Below are positions 30,257-40,183 of a DNA stretch of 64,000 bases, one piece after another. The stretch is from Apilactobacillus kunkeei (GTDB taxonomy: Bacteria > Bacillota > Bacilli > Lactobacillales > Lactobacillaceae). A program made the position numbers and the translations under genes. Position 1 is the stretch's first letter. Each line of letters starts with the position of its first letter. The stretch lies in assembly GCF_001308195.1 (NCBI RefSeq), contig NZ_JXDF01000014.1:1-64000 (forward strand), in the 5' to 3' direction. The notes under the pieces are model-generated. The model saw only the letters and a program-made list of their open reading frames with translations, was not told the origin of the DNA and did no database searches.

Positions 30257-30710
30257 TGGTTATGTGGCTTTCAAAGACTTTTACAAATTCTTCTAGCATT
30301 TCTTGATCTTCTTTAGAGAAACGATCAAAGATAGGGGCGTCAATATCTAAGACACCAAATCTGATTCCATCCTTTGCAATTGGGATGACAATTTCTGATT
30401 TACTGTTTGAATCACAGGCAATGTGACCAGGGAAATCATTTACATTTTCTACGCGGATAGTTTCGTTCTTATCAAATGCAGTACCACAAACACCGCTACC
30501 GTTTTTAATGTGGACACAAGCGACTTTACCTTGGAAGGGACCTAAGATTAATTCGTTTTTATCATCTACATAGGTGTAAAAACCGGTCCAGCTAACATCT
30601 GGAAGTTCTTGCATTAGTAGTGCAGAGGCATTTGCCATGTTGGCAACGTTGTTGTGTTCATCGGTTAACAACGCGTCTAACTGTTGTGCTAACATTGAAT
30701 TGATTTTCAT
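30246..30710 (-). CDS. msrC: Free methionine-(R)-sulfoxide reductase (GAF domain, YtsP-like)
   Basis: Reduces free methionine-R-sulfoxide. The 154-residue GAF domain has the three redox cysteines Cys65 (KVACVHI), Cys75 (GSGVCGTA) and Cys99 (GHIACD) and the SEIVIP motif of the fRMsr family. Neighbouring rpsD, as ytsP does in Bacillus. AAGGGAG precedes the ATG on the minus strand; divergent from ezrA. Confidence 0.9.
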   Translation of the reverse strand: MKINSMLAQQLDALLTDEHNNVANMANASALLMQELPDVSWTGFYTYVDDKNELILGPFQGKVACVHIKNGSGVCGTAFDKNETIRVENVNDFPGHIACDSNSKSEIVIPIAKDGIRFGVLDIDAPIFDRFSKEDQEMLEEFVKVFESHITIDN

Positions 30711-30766
30711 AATTGAAAACTCCCTTGTATATATTGATAATTAGGTATTTTAATAATTATCTCGTA

Positions 30767-30775
30767 TGATATAAT
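30767..30775 (+). promoter_or_regulatory. Extended -10 promoter of ezrA
   Basis: TGATATAAT about 105 bases before the ezrA ATG, in the divergent gap with msrC. No clear -35. The gap 30711-30879 holds no other feature I can support. Confidence 0.45.
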
Positions 30776-30879
30776 TGAATATAGTTAATTAGTTTATTAT
30801 TAAAATATTAAAAATACAAATGTTTAATGCTAAAAAAGATTAGATTAAAATAAAAAGTTGTAAGGGGACAGATGTCAAA

Positions 30880-32589
30880 ATGATTGATTTGGTTATTTTC
30901 ATAATAGTAGTGCTTGTAATACTACTATTAGCGACATTCTTTTATCGAAAGAATCTATTTAAACGACTTGACGGTCTGGAAAAGCAAAAGGCTAATCTAA
31001 AGGACGTAATGGTCGGCGACGAGTTGGAAGCAACTGGTAAAATTAAATTAAATGGTGAATCTTTCGACAAATTTAATGAATACAAAGAACAATATGAAAA
31101 AATTACCAATTCAGACTTAACAAGTATCAGAAGTGATATGAGTGATGCAGAAGATTTCCTTAATAGTTACAAGCTATTATCAGCCAGCGTTACTATTGGT
31201 GACCTGGGGGATGCAATTGAAGTTGTTGATGGCAAGTTAAATGACATTCATGATGGTCTAAGTGAACTTCAAGAAGTTGACAGTTTACACCGCAAGGCAA
31301 TCGAAGATGTTGATAATACCATCAGAGAAATTAACCAACAACTGCTATCACAAAACTACTCATTTGGTCCAAGCAGCGATAAGCTTGAAGATAAGCTAAG
31401 CACTATTAAGGGTGTTTACGAAGAATTCGTTGCTGAAACTGAAAATGGTGATCAAAACAAAGCCGAAGAATTACTTGGCAAGATTAACAACTTGATCAAT
31501 GAAATGAATGAATTAATGAAGATTATTCCTGATACATATGTTTCATTATCAAAGGAATTCCCAAGACAATTGGATGAAATTGAACGTGGTCATCGTACTA
31601 TGATTCAAACTGATTACAACTTTGTTGAAGATGATATTGATGACACTATCAACGCTCTAAAGGAATCATGCCAAGAAGGATTGAAGTCACTAGCTGAACT
31701 AGATATCCCTGAAACCAAGAAGACATGCACATATATTGAAGAAACAATTGATTCAATGTATGCCATCATGGAAAAAGAAATCGTTGCTAAGCGTAAGGTT
31801 AAGAAAAACATCAGCTTGGTATATGACTTCATCTTCCATGCTAAGAACCAAAACCGCATTCTAAGTGATGAACTTGAAGGTTTAAGCAAGAACTACAACT
31901 TAGAACACGATGAAATTGAAACCACTGCTGAATTAGCTGATAAAATCAGTAAGATTGAAACAATTTACAATAATGATTACGATGCAATCAACGGTAATAA
32001 GGCAGTATATTCTGTCATTCAAAAACATCAACAAGATGCAAAACAAGAACTAAGCTCAATTGAAAAACAACAAAAAGACATCAATGATTCTGTTGCTGAA
32101 CTAAGCAAGGAAGAAAGAGTTGCCAGAGACAGCCTTCAAAAGTTTGATTTACAACTATTAAACATCAGAAGACGAATTGACAACCTAAACCTTCCTGGAT
32201 TAACCGAAGACTTCTTAGAACGTTATGATTACGTATACAACGAAGTTTCAAATCTATCAGCATCAATCAACCAAGTGAAGATTAGTATGGATGAAATTAA
32301 CCAAAAATTGGCTAACATTTCAGACACAATGGATCACTTGCTATCCGATACAGAAAACATTGTTGATAGTGCAATGCTATCAGAACGTTTGATGCAATTC
32401 GCCAACCGTTATAAGAATGCCAATGAAGATTTAAACGCTGCCTGTGCACAAGCAAAGGACTACTTTGATAATCGTTACCAATACGAAAAGAGTCTAGCTA
32501 CTATGGCTGCTGCAATCGAAAAGGTTAATCCAGGTGCATACAAGCAAATGGAAACTGAATACTATAACGAAAAGAAAACAACTAAATAA
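30880..32589 (+). CDS. ezrA: Septation ring formation regulator EzrA
   Basis: Membrane-anchored regulator that limits FtsZ ring formation to mid-cell and links it to wall synthesis. The 569-residue protein has one N-terminal helix (residues 2-23, outside-facing N terminus) and a long acidic series of spectrin-like three-helix bundles, the family's normal size. TAAGGGGACAG precedes the ATG. Followed by a terminator and by the iscS-thiI pair, the order seen in Bacilli. Confidence 0.93.
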   Translation: MIDLVIFIIVVLVILLLATFFYRKNLFKRLDGLEKQKANLKDVMVGDELEATGKIKLNGESFDKFNEYKEQYEKITNSDLTSIRSDMSDAEDFLNSYKLLSASVTIGDLGDAIEVVDGKLNDIHDGLSELQEVDSLHRKAIEDVDNTIREINQQLLSQNYSFGPSSDKLEDKLSTIKGVYEEFVAETENGDQNKAEELLGKINNLINEMNELMKIIPDTYVSLSKEFPRQLDEIERGHRTMIQTDYNFVEDDIDDTINALKESCQEGLKSLAELDIPETKKTCTYIEETIDSMYAIMEKEIVAKRKVKKNISLVYDFIFHAKNQNRILSDELEGLSKNYNLEHDEIETTAELADKISKIETIYNNDYDAINGNKAVYSVIQKHQQDAKQELSSIEKQQKDINDSVAELSKEERVARDSLQKFDLQLLNIRRRIDNLNLPGLTEDFLERYDYVYNEVSNLSASINQVKISMDEINQKLANISDTMDHLLSDTENIVDSAMLSERLMQFANRYKNANEDLNAACAQAKDYFDNRYQYEKSLATMAAAIEKVNPGAYKQMETEYYNEKKTTK

Positions 32590-32593
32590 AATA

Positions 32594-32637
32594 AAGAAGT
32601 AACTTTGATGTCATTCAAACGTTACTTCTTTTTTTCT
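32594..32637 (+). terminator. Terminator after ezrA
   Basis: AAGAAGTAAC (32594-32603) pairs exactly with GTTACTTCTT (32621-32630), extended inside by TTTGA/TCAAA, then TTTTTC. Confidence 0.88.
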
Positions 32638-32645
32638 GTTATAAT
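32637..32645 (+). promoter_or_regulatory. Extended -10 promoter of the cysteine desulfurase gene
   Basis: TGTTATAAT, identical to the ddl element, directly behind the ezrA terminator and 48 bases before the ATG. Confidence 0.55.
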
Positions 32646-32693
32646 GTCAAATATAGTTGAGTCGGACAAATCCAAAAATGAAGAAGGGTAATA

Positions 32694-33842
32694 ATGATAT
32701 ACTTTGACAATAGTGCCACAACAAAACCTGACGATTCTGTTGTAGCAACTTACGATAAAGTAAGCAAAGAATTTTGGGGAAACCCATCTAGTTTACATCA
32801 ATTTGGTGAACAATCATTCAATTTGTTGGAACAATCTAGAGCACAAATTGCTAAATTACTAGGTGTTTTACCAAGTGAAATATTATTTACCAGTGGTGGA
32901 ACAGAAGGTGACAACTGGGCAATCAAGGGAACTGCCTTTGAAAAGCGTGCCTACGGAAATCACATTATCGTAAGTTCTGTTGAACATCCTGCAGTAAAGA
33001 ACTCCGTTGAACAATTAACACAATTGGGCTTCGAAGTTACTTACTTACCAGTAAATGATGAAGGACGTATCTCTGTCGATGATTTAAAGAAGGCAATTAG
33101 ACCAAGTACAATTTTGGTTTCAATCATGGCTGTAAATAATGAAATCGGTGCAGTTCAACCAATTAAAGAAGTCGGGGACCTTTTAAAGGATTATCCTAAC
33201 ATCAGTTACCACATTGATTCCGTTCAAGGAATTGGTAAGGGTATCCAAGATTTGATTTTCAATGATCGTGTTGACTTTGCCACTTTCTCAGGTCATAAAT
33301 TCCACGCACCAAGAGGTGTCGGTTTTATGTACAAACGAAGTGGTAAGAAGATTGCTCCATTAATTACTGGTGGGGGCCAAGAACGTAACCTAAGAAGTAG
33401 TACAGAAAACCTACCTGCCATTACCGCAATGGCACGCGCTTTACGTCTATTATTAGATGATGAAGATAAAAAGGTTGCAAAACAACGTAAAATCAAGCAA
33501 AATATTTTAGGACATATTTCTAAATTTGATAAAGTAAAGGTCTTCTCAAAGGATAACGAACACTTTGCACCACATATTTTATGTTTTGCAATTCTAGGTG
33601 TTCGTGGTGAAACAATCGTCCATGCTTTTGAAAGTCATGGAATCTTTATTTCAACTACAAGTGCATGTTCTTCTAAACGTCACGTTGCCTCAGGTACTTT
33701 ATCTGCCATGAAGGTTGATGAAGACGAAGCAACTAGTGCTGTGCGTGTTTCATTAGATGAACATAACACAATGGAAGAAGCAGATCGTTTTAACGAAGTC
33801 TTTGACGAACTTTATGAAAGATTTAAAAAGATTAACTCATAG
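32694..33842 (+). CDS. Cysteine desulfurase (NifZ/IscS-like, thiI partner)
   Basis: PLP enzyme that removes sulfur from cysteine as a persulfide. The 382-residue protein has the cofactor lysine Lys202 in SGHKFHAPRG and the persulfide-forming Cys325 in STTSACSSK on a short loop. The adjacent thiI 15 bases downstream suggests it feeds sulfur into 4-thiouridine of tRNA, as B. subtilis NifZ does; a role in Fe-S assembly cannot be excluded. GAAGGG precedes the ATG. Confidence 0.92.
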   Translation: MIYFDNSATTKPDDSVVATYDKVSKEFWGNPSSLHQFGEQSFNLLEQSRAQIAKLLGVLPSEILFTSGGTEGDNWAIKGTAFEKRAYGNHIIVSSVEHPAVKNSVEQLTQLGFEVTYLPVNDEGRISVDDLKKAIRPSTILVSIMAVNNEIGAVQPIKEVGDLLKDYPNISYHIDSVQGIGKGIQDLIFNDRVDFATFSGHKFHAPRGVGFMYKRSGKKIAPLITGGGQERNLRSSTENLPAITAMARALRLLLDDEDKKVAKQRKIKQNILGHISKFDKVKVFSKDNEHFAPHILCFAILGVRGETIVHAFESHGIFISTTSACSSKRHVASGTLSAMKVDEDEATSAVRVSLDEHNTMEEADRFNEVFDELYERFKKINS

Positions 33843-33857
33843 AAAGGAAATTCGTGA

Positions 33858-35075
33858 ATGCAATATACTGAAATAATGGTCAGATACGGTGAATTATCCA
33901 CAAAGGGTAAGAACCGTAAAGACTTCATTAAGCAACTAGGCAAGAACGTTGACAGAGTGTTGCATGATTTCGAAAACCTAAAGGTAAGTGCTAAGCGAGA
34001 TCGTTTGCACGTTACTTTGAACGGTGATGACTCAGATAAAGTTATCGAACGTTTAAAGGATGTTTTTGGAATTGAAAACTTTTCTCCTTCAATCAAGGTA
34101 GAAAAGGACATCGATAAGGTTAAAGAAACCGCCGTTGAAATGGTTAAAGCCCAATTCAAAGACGGTATGACCTTTAAGATTGACACTCGTCGACAAGACA
34201 AGCATTTCCCAATGGACACTCACGACATTAACGATGCTCTAGGTGGATACATCTTGAGCAACGTTGATGGTATCAAGGTTCAAATGAAGAACCCTGACAT
34301 CAAGTTAAGAGTTGAAGTTCGTATGAACGGTATCTTCTTATCAAGTGAAACCATTGACGGTGCCGGTGGATTACCTGTTGGTACTGGTGGACGTGCTACT
34401 ATGATGCTTTCTGGTGGAATTGATTCACCGGTTGCAGCATACATGGGAATGAAACGTGGAGTGAAGTTAGATATGGTTCACTTCTACAGTCCTCCATACA
34501 CAAGTGAACAAGCATTAGCTAAGGCAAAAGAATTAGCTGCTAAGTTAACTCGTTTTGGTGGTAACATTCAATTCATTCAAGTTCCATTTACCGAAATTCA
34601 AGAAGAAATTAAGGAAAAGGTTCCTGAAGGATACTTAATGACTATTCAACGTCGTATGATGTTAAGATTGGCCGCTAAGTTGACATTAGACAGACACTGT
34701 AAGGGTGTCTTCACTGGTGAATCACTAGGTCAAGTTGCATCACAAACTCTTGAAAGTATGATGGCAATCAATGACGTAACTACTGTTCCGGTATTGAAAC
34801 CATTACTTTCAATGGATAAGACAGAAATCATTAAGATTGCTGAAAGAATTGATACTTACGATCTATCAATTATGCCATTTGAAGACTGTTGTACAGTCTT
34901 TACTCCTCCTGCACCAAAGACTAAGCCTGATCTAGAAAAGACTAGAGCATGTGAAAAGTTAATTGATGTTGAAGGATTAATGCAACGTTCATTAGACAAA
35001 GTTAAGATTATCGACATTAAACCAGGGGAAGAATTCTTGAATGCTCAAGAAGATGTTTTCGCTGAATTACTATAA
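33858..35075 (+). CDS. thiI: tRNA 4-thiouridine sulfurtransferase ThiI
   Basis: Adenylates U8 of tRNA and replaces oxygen with sulfur. The 405-residue protein has an N-terminal ferredoxin-like/THUMP region and the PP-loop SGGIDSPVA at residues 185-193. The C-terminal rhodanese domain of E. coli ThiI is absent, as in B. subtilis, so sulfur must come directly from a desulfurase, most likely the upstream gene. GAAAGGAAATTC precedes the ATG. Confidence 0.95.
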   Translation: MQYTEIMVRYGELSTKGKNRKDFIKQLGKNVDRVLHDFENLKVSAKRDRLHVTLNGDDSDKVIERLKDVFGIENFSPSIKVEKDIDKVKETAVEMVKAQFKDGMTFKIDTRRQDKHFPMDTHDINDALGGYILSNVDGIKVQMKNPDIKLRVEVRMNGIFLSSETIDGAGGLPVGTGGRATMMLSGGIDSPVAAYMGMKRGVKLDMVHFYSPPYTSEQALAKAKELAAKLTRFGGNIQFIQVPFTEIQEEIKEKVPEGYLMTIQRRMMLRLAAKLTLDRHCKGVFTGESLGQVASQTLESMMAINDVTTVPVLKPLLSMDKTEIIKIAERIDTYDLSIMPFEDCCTVFTPPAPKTKPDLEKTRACEKLIDVEGLMQRSLDKVKIIDIKPGEEFLNAQEDVFAELL

Positions 35076-35082
35076 TCTATAA

Positions 35083-35120
35083 AAAAGAGATCATCTTTAT
35101 TGATGGTCTCTTTTCTTTTT
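35083..35120 (+). terminator. Terminator after thiI
   Basis: AAAAGAGATCATC (35083-35095) pairs with GATGGTCTCTTTT (35102-35114) with one G-U, followed by CTTTTT. Confidence 0.85.
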
Positions 35121-35122
35121 GC

Positions 35123-35151
35123 TTGCAAATCAATCGTGTAAGTTGTATTTT
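35123..35151 (+). promoter_or_regulatory. Promoter of tpx
   Basis: TTGCAA (35123-35128), 17 bases, TATTTT (35146-35151), 37 bases before the ATG. Confidence 0.55.
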
Positions 35152-35188
35152 AAATAACTAGCAACTACCAATTAAGGAGATTTATAAC

Positions 35189-35686
35189 ATGAAATTAAAA
35201 TTTTTAGACAAACCAGTAGAAACAATTAAAGAACCAATGGATAAGGGACAAGCTCTACCAGATTTCAAAGTCCTAGATGCTAACAACAACGAATTCACTA
35301 ACAAGGATTTAATCGGTAAGCCAGCATTGATTTTAACTGTTCCAGACGTTAACTCAAGAGTATGTAGTCTAGAAGCTAAGAAGTTCAACAGAAACGCTGA
35401 CAAGTATGAAAATGTTGAATTCTACACGATTTCAAAGAACTCAGTTGAAGAACAAAAAGATTGGTGTGCAGCTAAGGGTGTTGAAAGCATGCATTTATTA
35501 TCAGATGCTGACACAGACTTTGGTAACCAATCAGGTACTTACGTTAAGGAAATTGACGCATTAGCACGTATGGTTTTTGCCATCGATGCAAATGGTGAAA
35601 TTGTTTACCGTCAAGTCGTAGAAGAAATTGGTTCACAACCAGATTTCAAAGAAGCTCTAGCAGTTGTTGAAAAATTAAACAAATAG
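35189..35686 (+). CDS. tpx: Thiol peroxidase Tpx
   Basis: Atypical 2-Cys peroxiredoxin that reduces hydrogen and organic peroxides with thioredoxin. The 165-residue protein has the peroxidatic Cys59 (VPDVNSRVCS; usual form is S-x-D-T-x-V-C) and the resolving Cys93 (KDWCAAKG). The active-site Thr three residues before the Cys is replaced by Ser, a common conservative change. Single gene with its own promoter; AAGGAGA precedes the ATG. Confidence 0.93.
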   Translation: MKLKFLDKPVETIKEPMDKGQALPDFKVLDANNNEFTNKDLIGKPALILTVPDVNSRVCSLEAKKFNRNADKYENVEFYTISKNSVEEQKDWCAAKGVESMHLLSDADTDFGNQSGTYVKEIDALARMVFAIDANGEIVYRQVVEEIGSQPDFKEALAVVEKLNK

Positions 35687-35688
35687 AG

Positions 35689-35720
35689 TTGACGATTTTC
35701 CAAAAATTGTCTAATATAAT
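35689..35720 (+). promoter_or_regulatory. Promoter of the valS T-box transcript
   Basis: TTGACG (35689-35694) begins 3 bases after the tpx stop. The -10 is TAATAT at 17 bases (35712-35717) or TATAAT at 20 bases (35715-35720). Confidence 0.65.
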
Positions 35721-35725
35721 CAATA

Positions 35726-35968
35726 TAGATTACAAATGCGAAGATCAAGAGAGTAGTTTTGGTGATGAGTATCAGAGAAAAGATGATTAGGTGAGACATC
35801 TTTCCGTTATCAAAACGAAGGTAGCTTGTGAGCATTCATATTGATATTGATAATTTAGATATGAACGGGCCATCGTTAATTGGATTAAGAGAAAGTATTT
35901 TTTTAATGCTTTAAATTAGGTGGTACCGCGAGCACTTCGTCCTATTGGATGGAGTGCTCTTTTTATTT
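35726..35968 (+). promoter_or_regulatory. T-box leader, valine specificity, upstream of valS
   Basis: tRNA-Val-sensing leader. The specifier loop GAAGGTAG (35817-35824) is closed by GTTTTG/CAAAAC above and CAAG/CTTG below, so the codon is GTA (35821-35823). The 5' side of the loop has AGAGTA. The T-box AAATTAGGTGGTACCGCG (35913-35930) has T as discriminator-pairing base, fitting A73 of tRNA-Val. The terminator stem AGCACT (35931-35936) with AGTGCT (35953-35958) is followed by CTTTTTATTT. Confidence 0.92.
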
Positions 35969-35984
35969 ACTGGAGGGATGGACT

Positions 35985-38645
35985 ATGGCAAAAGAAACTG
36001 AAATGTCTACAAAGTATGACCATGACGCCGTTGAATCAGGTCGTTATGAAAAATGGCTAGAACAAGACGTTTTCAAACCAAGTGGTGACAAGAAGGCAAA
36101 ACCTTATTCAATCGTTTTACCACCACCAAATGTTACTGGTAAGCTTCACTTAGGACATGCATGGGATACAACCTTACAAGACATGTTAATCAGACAAAAG
36201 AGAATGTTAGGATACGATACCCTATGGGTTCCTGGTATGGACCATGCTGGTATCGCTACTCAAGCTAAGGTTGAAGCTAAGTTAAGAGACCAAGGCGTTT
36301 CTCGTTACGATCTAGGTCGTGAAAAGTTTGTTGACAAAGTTTGGGAATGGAAAGATGAATACGCAGCAACTATCAAGAAACAATGGGCTAAGATGGGACT
36401 TTCACTTGATTACTCACGTGAACGTTTCACTTTAGACGATGGTTTATCAGAAGCTGTTCGTAAAGTCTTCGTTGATTTATACAACCAAGGTTTAATTTAC
36501 CGTGGTGAATACATTATCAACTGGGATCCACAAGCACAAACTGCTTTGTCAGATATCGAAGTTATTCATAAAGATGATAAAGGTGCCTTCTACCATGTTA
36601 AGTACCCATTTGTAGACGGGACTACTTTTGATGGTAAAGATTACATTGAAATTGCCACTACACGTCCTGAAACTATGTTTGGGGATGTTGCCGTAGCTGT
36701 TAACCCAAGTGATGAAAGATACAAAGACATCGTTGGTAAGAAGATTATGGTTCCTCTAGTACAAAGAGAAATCCCAATCATTGCTGACCAATATGTAGAC
36801 CCTGAATTCGGTACTGGTATGGTTAAGATTACTCCAGCCCATGACCCTAATGACTTCAAGGTTGGTAACAGACATGACTTAAAACGTATTAACACTATGA
36901 ATGGTGACGCAACTATGAACGAAAATGCCGGTAAGTACGTTGGTATGGATCGTTTTGATGCTAGAAAAGCAATGGTTGCTGATCTAGAAGACCAAGGTTA
37001 CATGCTAAAGATTGACCCAATTGTTCACTCAGTTGGTCACTCAGAAAGAACCGGTGTTCAAGTTGAATCAAGACTTTCAACTCAATGGTTCGTTAAGATG
37101 CAACCACTAGCTGACCGCGCAGTTAAGAACCAATCAACTGATGATAAGGTTAACTTCGTGCCAGAACGTTTTGAAAACACATTTACTCAATGGATGGATA
37201 ACATTCACGACTGGGTTATTTCAAGACAATTATGGTGGGGTCACAGAATTCCAGCATGGTACAACAAGCAAACAGGCGAAATGTACGTTGGAATGGAAGC
37301 TCCTAAGGATGCTGAAAACTGGGAACAAGATCCTGACGTTCTAGATACTTGGTTCTCATCTGCGTTATGGCCATTCTCAACTCTAGGTTGGCCTGATGAA
37401 AACTCAGAAGACTTCAAACGTTACTTCCCAACTAATACTTTAGTTACTGGTTACGACATTATCTTCTTCTGGGTATCAAGAATGATTTTCCAAAGTCTAA
37501 CATTTACAGACCGTCGTCCATTCAAGGATGTTTTACTTCACGGACTAATGCGTGATGCGCAAGGCCGTAAGATGAGTAAATCACTTGGTAATGGTATTGA
37601 TCCAATGGATGTTATCGATAAGTACGGGGTTGACGCATTGCGTTGGTTCTTAGCTACTGGTAATACAGCTGGACAAGACGTTCGTTTCAGTTACGAAAAG
37701 ATTGAAGCTGCATGGAACTTCATTAACAAGCTATGGAACGCTAGTCGTTACGTAATCATGAACCTAGGCGACATGGAAAAACCAGAATTACCTGATTCAT
37801 CTGAATGGAACTTAGCAGACAAGTGGATTCTAAGTAAGTTAAACAGCGTGGTAAACCAAGTTACTGATCACTTTGAAAAGTACAACTTTGGTGAAGCTGG
37901 ACGTGCATTATACGACTTCATTTGGAATGACTTCTGTGACTGGTACATCGAAATGAGTAAAGAAACTCTAACTGGTGACGATGAAAAGGCTAAGAACAAC
38001 ACTAGAAATATCCTAGCTTACACATTAGACAAGATTTTGAAACTAATGCACCCAATGATGCCATTTGTTACTGAAAAGATTTGGTTAACAATGCCTCATG
38101 AAGGTGAATCAATCGTGGTTGCTCCATACCCAGTTAACCATGACGAATTCAAGGATGCTAAGGCAGAAAAAGACATGGCTGCATTAATCGAATTGATTAA
38201 GGTAGTTAGAAATATCAGATCACAAGCTAATGCTCCAATGTCATCATCAATCGACCTATTGATTAAGACTGATAATGATGACTTGAAGAACATCTTCGAA
38301 GAAAACAAGCATTACATCGATCGTTTCTGTCATCCAAAGGAATTATCAATTGGTTCAGATGTTGTAGCTCCTAAGTTAGCTATGACTGGAATCATGACTG
38401 ATGCAGAAATTAGTATTCCTTTAGCCGAACTAGTTGATTTAGACGAAGAAATCGCTAGAATCGAAAAAGAAATTGAAAACTACACATTTGAGGTACAACG
38501 TGCCGAAAAGAAACTTGCTAACAAGAAGTTCGTTGACAATGCTCCAGAACAAGTTGTTAACGCTGAAAAAGAAAAGCAAGCTGATAACCAATCTAAGTTA
38601 GATGCTGCAAAGCAACGACTAGAAGAAATTAAGAGTCAAAAGTAA
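35985..38645 (+). CDS. valS: Valyl-tRNA synthetase
   Basis: Charges tRNA-Val and edits misactivated threonine. The 886-residue class I synthetase has the HIGH-type motif LHLGH within [13 protein letters not shown], the inserted editing domain ([15 protein letters not shown]), KMSKS in [10 protein letters not shown], and a C-terminal coiled coil (from about residue 825) rich in Glu and Lys. ATG at 35985 follows TGGAGGGA by 6 bases; the frame is open upstream but that sequence is the T-box terminator. Confidence 0.97.
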   Translation: MAKETEMSTKYDHDAVESGRYEKWLEQDVFKPSGDKKAKPYSIVLPPPNVTGKLHLGHAWDTTLQDMLIRQKRMLGYDTLWVPGMDHAGIATQAKVEAKLRDQGVSRYDLGREKFVDKVWEWKDEYAATIKKQWAKMGLSLDYSRERFTLDDGLSEAVRKVFVDLYNQGLIYRGEYIINWDPQAQTALSDIEVIHKDDKGAFYHVKYPFVDGTTFDGKDYIEIATTRPETMFGDVAVAVNPSDERYKDIVGKKIMVPLVQREIPIIADQYVDPEFGTGMVKITPAHDPNDFKVGNRHDLKRINTMNGDATMNENAGKYVGMDRFDARKAMVADLEDQGYMLKIDPIVHSVGHSERTGVQVESRLSTQWFVKMQPLADRAVKNQSTDDKVNFVPERFENTFTQWMDNIHDWVISRQLWWGHRIPAWYNKQTGEMYVGMEAPKDAENWEQDPDVLDTWFSSALWPFSTLGWPDENSEDFKRYFPTNTLVTGYDIIFFWVSRMIFQSLTFTDRRPFKDVLLHGLMRDAQGRKMSKSLGNGIDPMDVIDKYGVDALRWFLATGNTAGQDVRFSYEKIEAAWNFINKLWNASRYVIMNLGDMEKPELPDSSEWNLADKWILSKLNSVVNQVTDHFEKYNFGEAGRALYDFIWNDFCDWYIEMSKETLTGDDEKAKNNTRNILAYTLDKILKLMHPMMPFVTEKIWLTMPHEGESIVVAPYPVNHDEFKDAKAEKDMAALIELIKVVRNIRSQANAPMSSSIDLLIKTDNDDLKNIFEENKHYIDRFCHPKELSIGSDVVAPKLAMTGIMTDAEISIPLAELVDLDEEIARIEKEIENYTFEVQRAEKKLANKKFVDNAPEQVVNAEKEKQADNQSKLDAAKQRLEEIKSQK

Positions 38646-38657
38646 TTTAGATTAATT

Positions 38658-38691
38658 AAAGAGTCGGGCGATATTGTCCCGGCTCTTTTTT
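38658..38691 (+). terminator. Terminator after valS
   Basis: AAAGAGTCGGG (38658-38668) pairs with CCCGGCTCTTT (38678-38688) with one G-U, then TTT. It lies only 19 bases before the folC start, so folC is probably expressed by partial read-through or a promoter I cannot see. Confidence 0.8.
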
Positions 38692-38706
38692 GAAGGGATG
38701 ACAAAG

Positions 38707-40017
38707 ATGGATTATGAAACAGCGCTTAGCTTTATCCATGGTAGATATAAATTTAAAAAGCATCCAAGCTTAGACATTATCAAGGACCTTTTGAACCGTT
38801 TAGGTAACCCACAAAAAGACATTAATGCTATTCATGTCGCTGGAACCAACGGGAAGGGGTCTACGGTAGCCTACCTTAGAAATATCTTCCAAGCAGACCA
38901 TAAAACTGTTGGAACGTTTACATCACCATTTTTAATTAAGTTCAACGAACGCATTAGTGTGGATGGCAATCCAATTTCAGATGCTGAGTTGGTTGAATTA
39001 GTGGAAAAGATTAAACCAATTGCTGAAGAAATGGATGAGACTATTGAAGGCGGTGGTCCAACTGAGTTTGAAATCATCACCGCTATGATGTTTTTATACT
39101 TTGCCAAGCATCCAGTTGATGTTGTGATTGTGGAAGTCGGAATTGGCGGTATTTTGGACTCTACCAACGTGTTTGAACCAACTGTCTCAGTGATTACAAC
39201 AATTGGGATGGATCACATGAAGTTGTTAGGTGATACGATTCCAAAGATTGCCAGTCAAAAAGCGGGAATTATTAAAGAAAACCGTCCGGTTGTAATTGGT
39301 AAGGTCGATGACGACGCGATGGAAGTGTTCAAAAATAAGGCTTCAGAACTTGATGCACCATTATATGCTTACGGCAGTGAATTTAATACTTCTAAACCAG
39401 TCATGAGCAACAAATGGCAACAATCATTTGATTATGAAGATGATGATAACTTGGTCCGAAACATCAAGACCAGCTTGTTAGGCTTTTACCAACCACACAA
39501 CGCGGCATGTGCGATTAAGGCATATGTTTTACATCAACAAGATAAAGGTAAAGAAGTAAATAGTTCAGCAATTATTAGTGGAATTGCTAAGACAACCTGG
39601 CCAGGTCGTTTTGAAAGAGTTAATGATCAACCACTAGTCGTCCTAGATGGTGCCCACAATATCGATGCCGTTAACGAAATCAAGAAATTATTAATCAAGG
39701 ACTTTGCTTTAAACGAAATTTACATCATTATCGGTATCTTAGCCGATAAAGATTACATGGATATGTTGAATATTTTAGGTAGTATTAAGAATGTTCATTT
39801 AGTATTAACTAAGTTTGAGGCTTACGGTTCAAGACAAAGTGTCGATGTAGATGAGATAAGCGGTCAGATTAAGGCTAAAAATCCAGTGTCTGTTATTGAT
39901 GATTGGAAGCAAGCAATTGCTCAAACTGCTGGTGAAATGTCAGAAGATGACATGATTTTAATCACTGGATCGCTATATTTCATCTCAGATGTGCGAAAAT
40001 TATTCAAATTAGAATAA
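38707..40017 (+). CDS. folC: Folylpolyglutamate synthase / dihydrofolate synthase
   Basis: Adds glutamate to folates (and possibly to dihydropteroate). The 436-residue Mur-ligase-fold protein begins MDYETALSFIHG and has the P-loop AGTNGKGSTVAYL, the omega-loop region TSPFLIKFNERI and the C-terminal VLDGAHN motif. ATG at 38698 touches the AAGGG site at 38693-38697, so I use ATG 38707. In other lactobacilli radC often follows; here mreB follows directly. Confidence 0.93.
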   Translation: MDYETALSFIHGRYKFKKHPSLDIIKDLLNRLGNPQKDINAIHVAGTNGKGSTVAYLRNIFQADHKTVGTFTSPFLIKFNERISVDGNPISDAELVELVEKIKPIAEEMDETIEGGGPTEFEIITAMMFLYFAKHPVDVVIVEVGIGGILDSTNVFEPTVSVITTIGMDHMKLLGDTIPKIASQKAGIIKENRPVVIGKVDDDAMEVFKNKASELDAPLYAYGSEFNTSKPVMSNKWQQSFDYEDDDNLVRNIKTSLLGFYQPHNAACAIKAYVLHQQDKGKEVNSSAIISGIAKTTWPGRFERVNDQPLVVLDGAHNIDAVNEIKKLLIKDFALNEIYIIIGILADKDYMDMLNILGSIKNVHLVLTKFEAYGSRQSVDVDEISGQIKAKNPVSVIDDWKQAIAQTAGEMSEDDMILITGSLYFISDVRKLFKLE

Positions 40018-40104
40018 AAAATTGTTAAATTTTAAATTCTTTAATGATAAATGTTGCAAAATCGTATACACTAGAGAGTGTTATTAAAAATAAAAAAATA
40101 ACTA

Positions 40105-40113
40105 TGGTATACT
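40105..40113 (+). promoter_or_regulatory. Extended -10 promoter of the mreBCD-minCD operon
   Basis: TGGTATACT, 71 bases before the mreB GTG. The rest of 40018-40183 is AT-rich and shows no gene. Confidence 0.45.
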
Positions 40114-40183
40114 AAGAAAGTATGCAAAAAAAGGTGAAATTAAAAATAGCCAGCCAAATGTAATTATGAAGGGATGAAAAACT

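Noticed and set aside
33812-34219. Open frame of 135 codons opposite thiI
   Set aside because: Entirely antisense to conserved thiI sequence and rich in Ser/Phe/Leu as expected from reverse reading.
40064-40083. Dyad ACACT-AGAG-AGTGT before mreB as an operator
   Set aside because: Only five exact pairs in an AT-rich gap; chance occurrence is likely and there is no regulator nearby.
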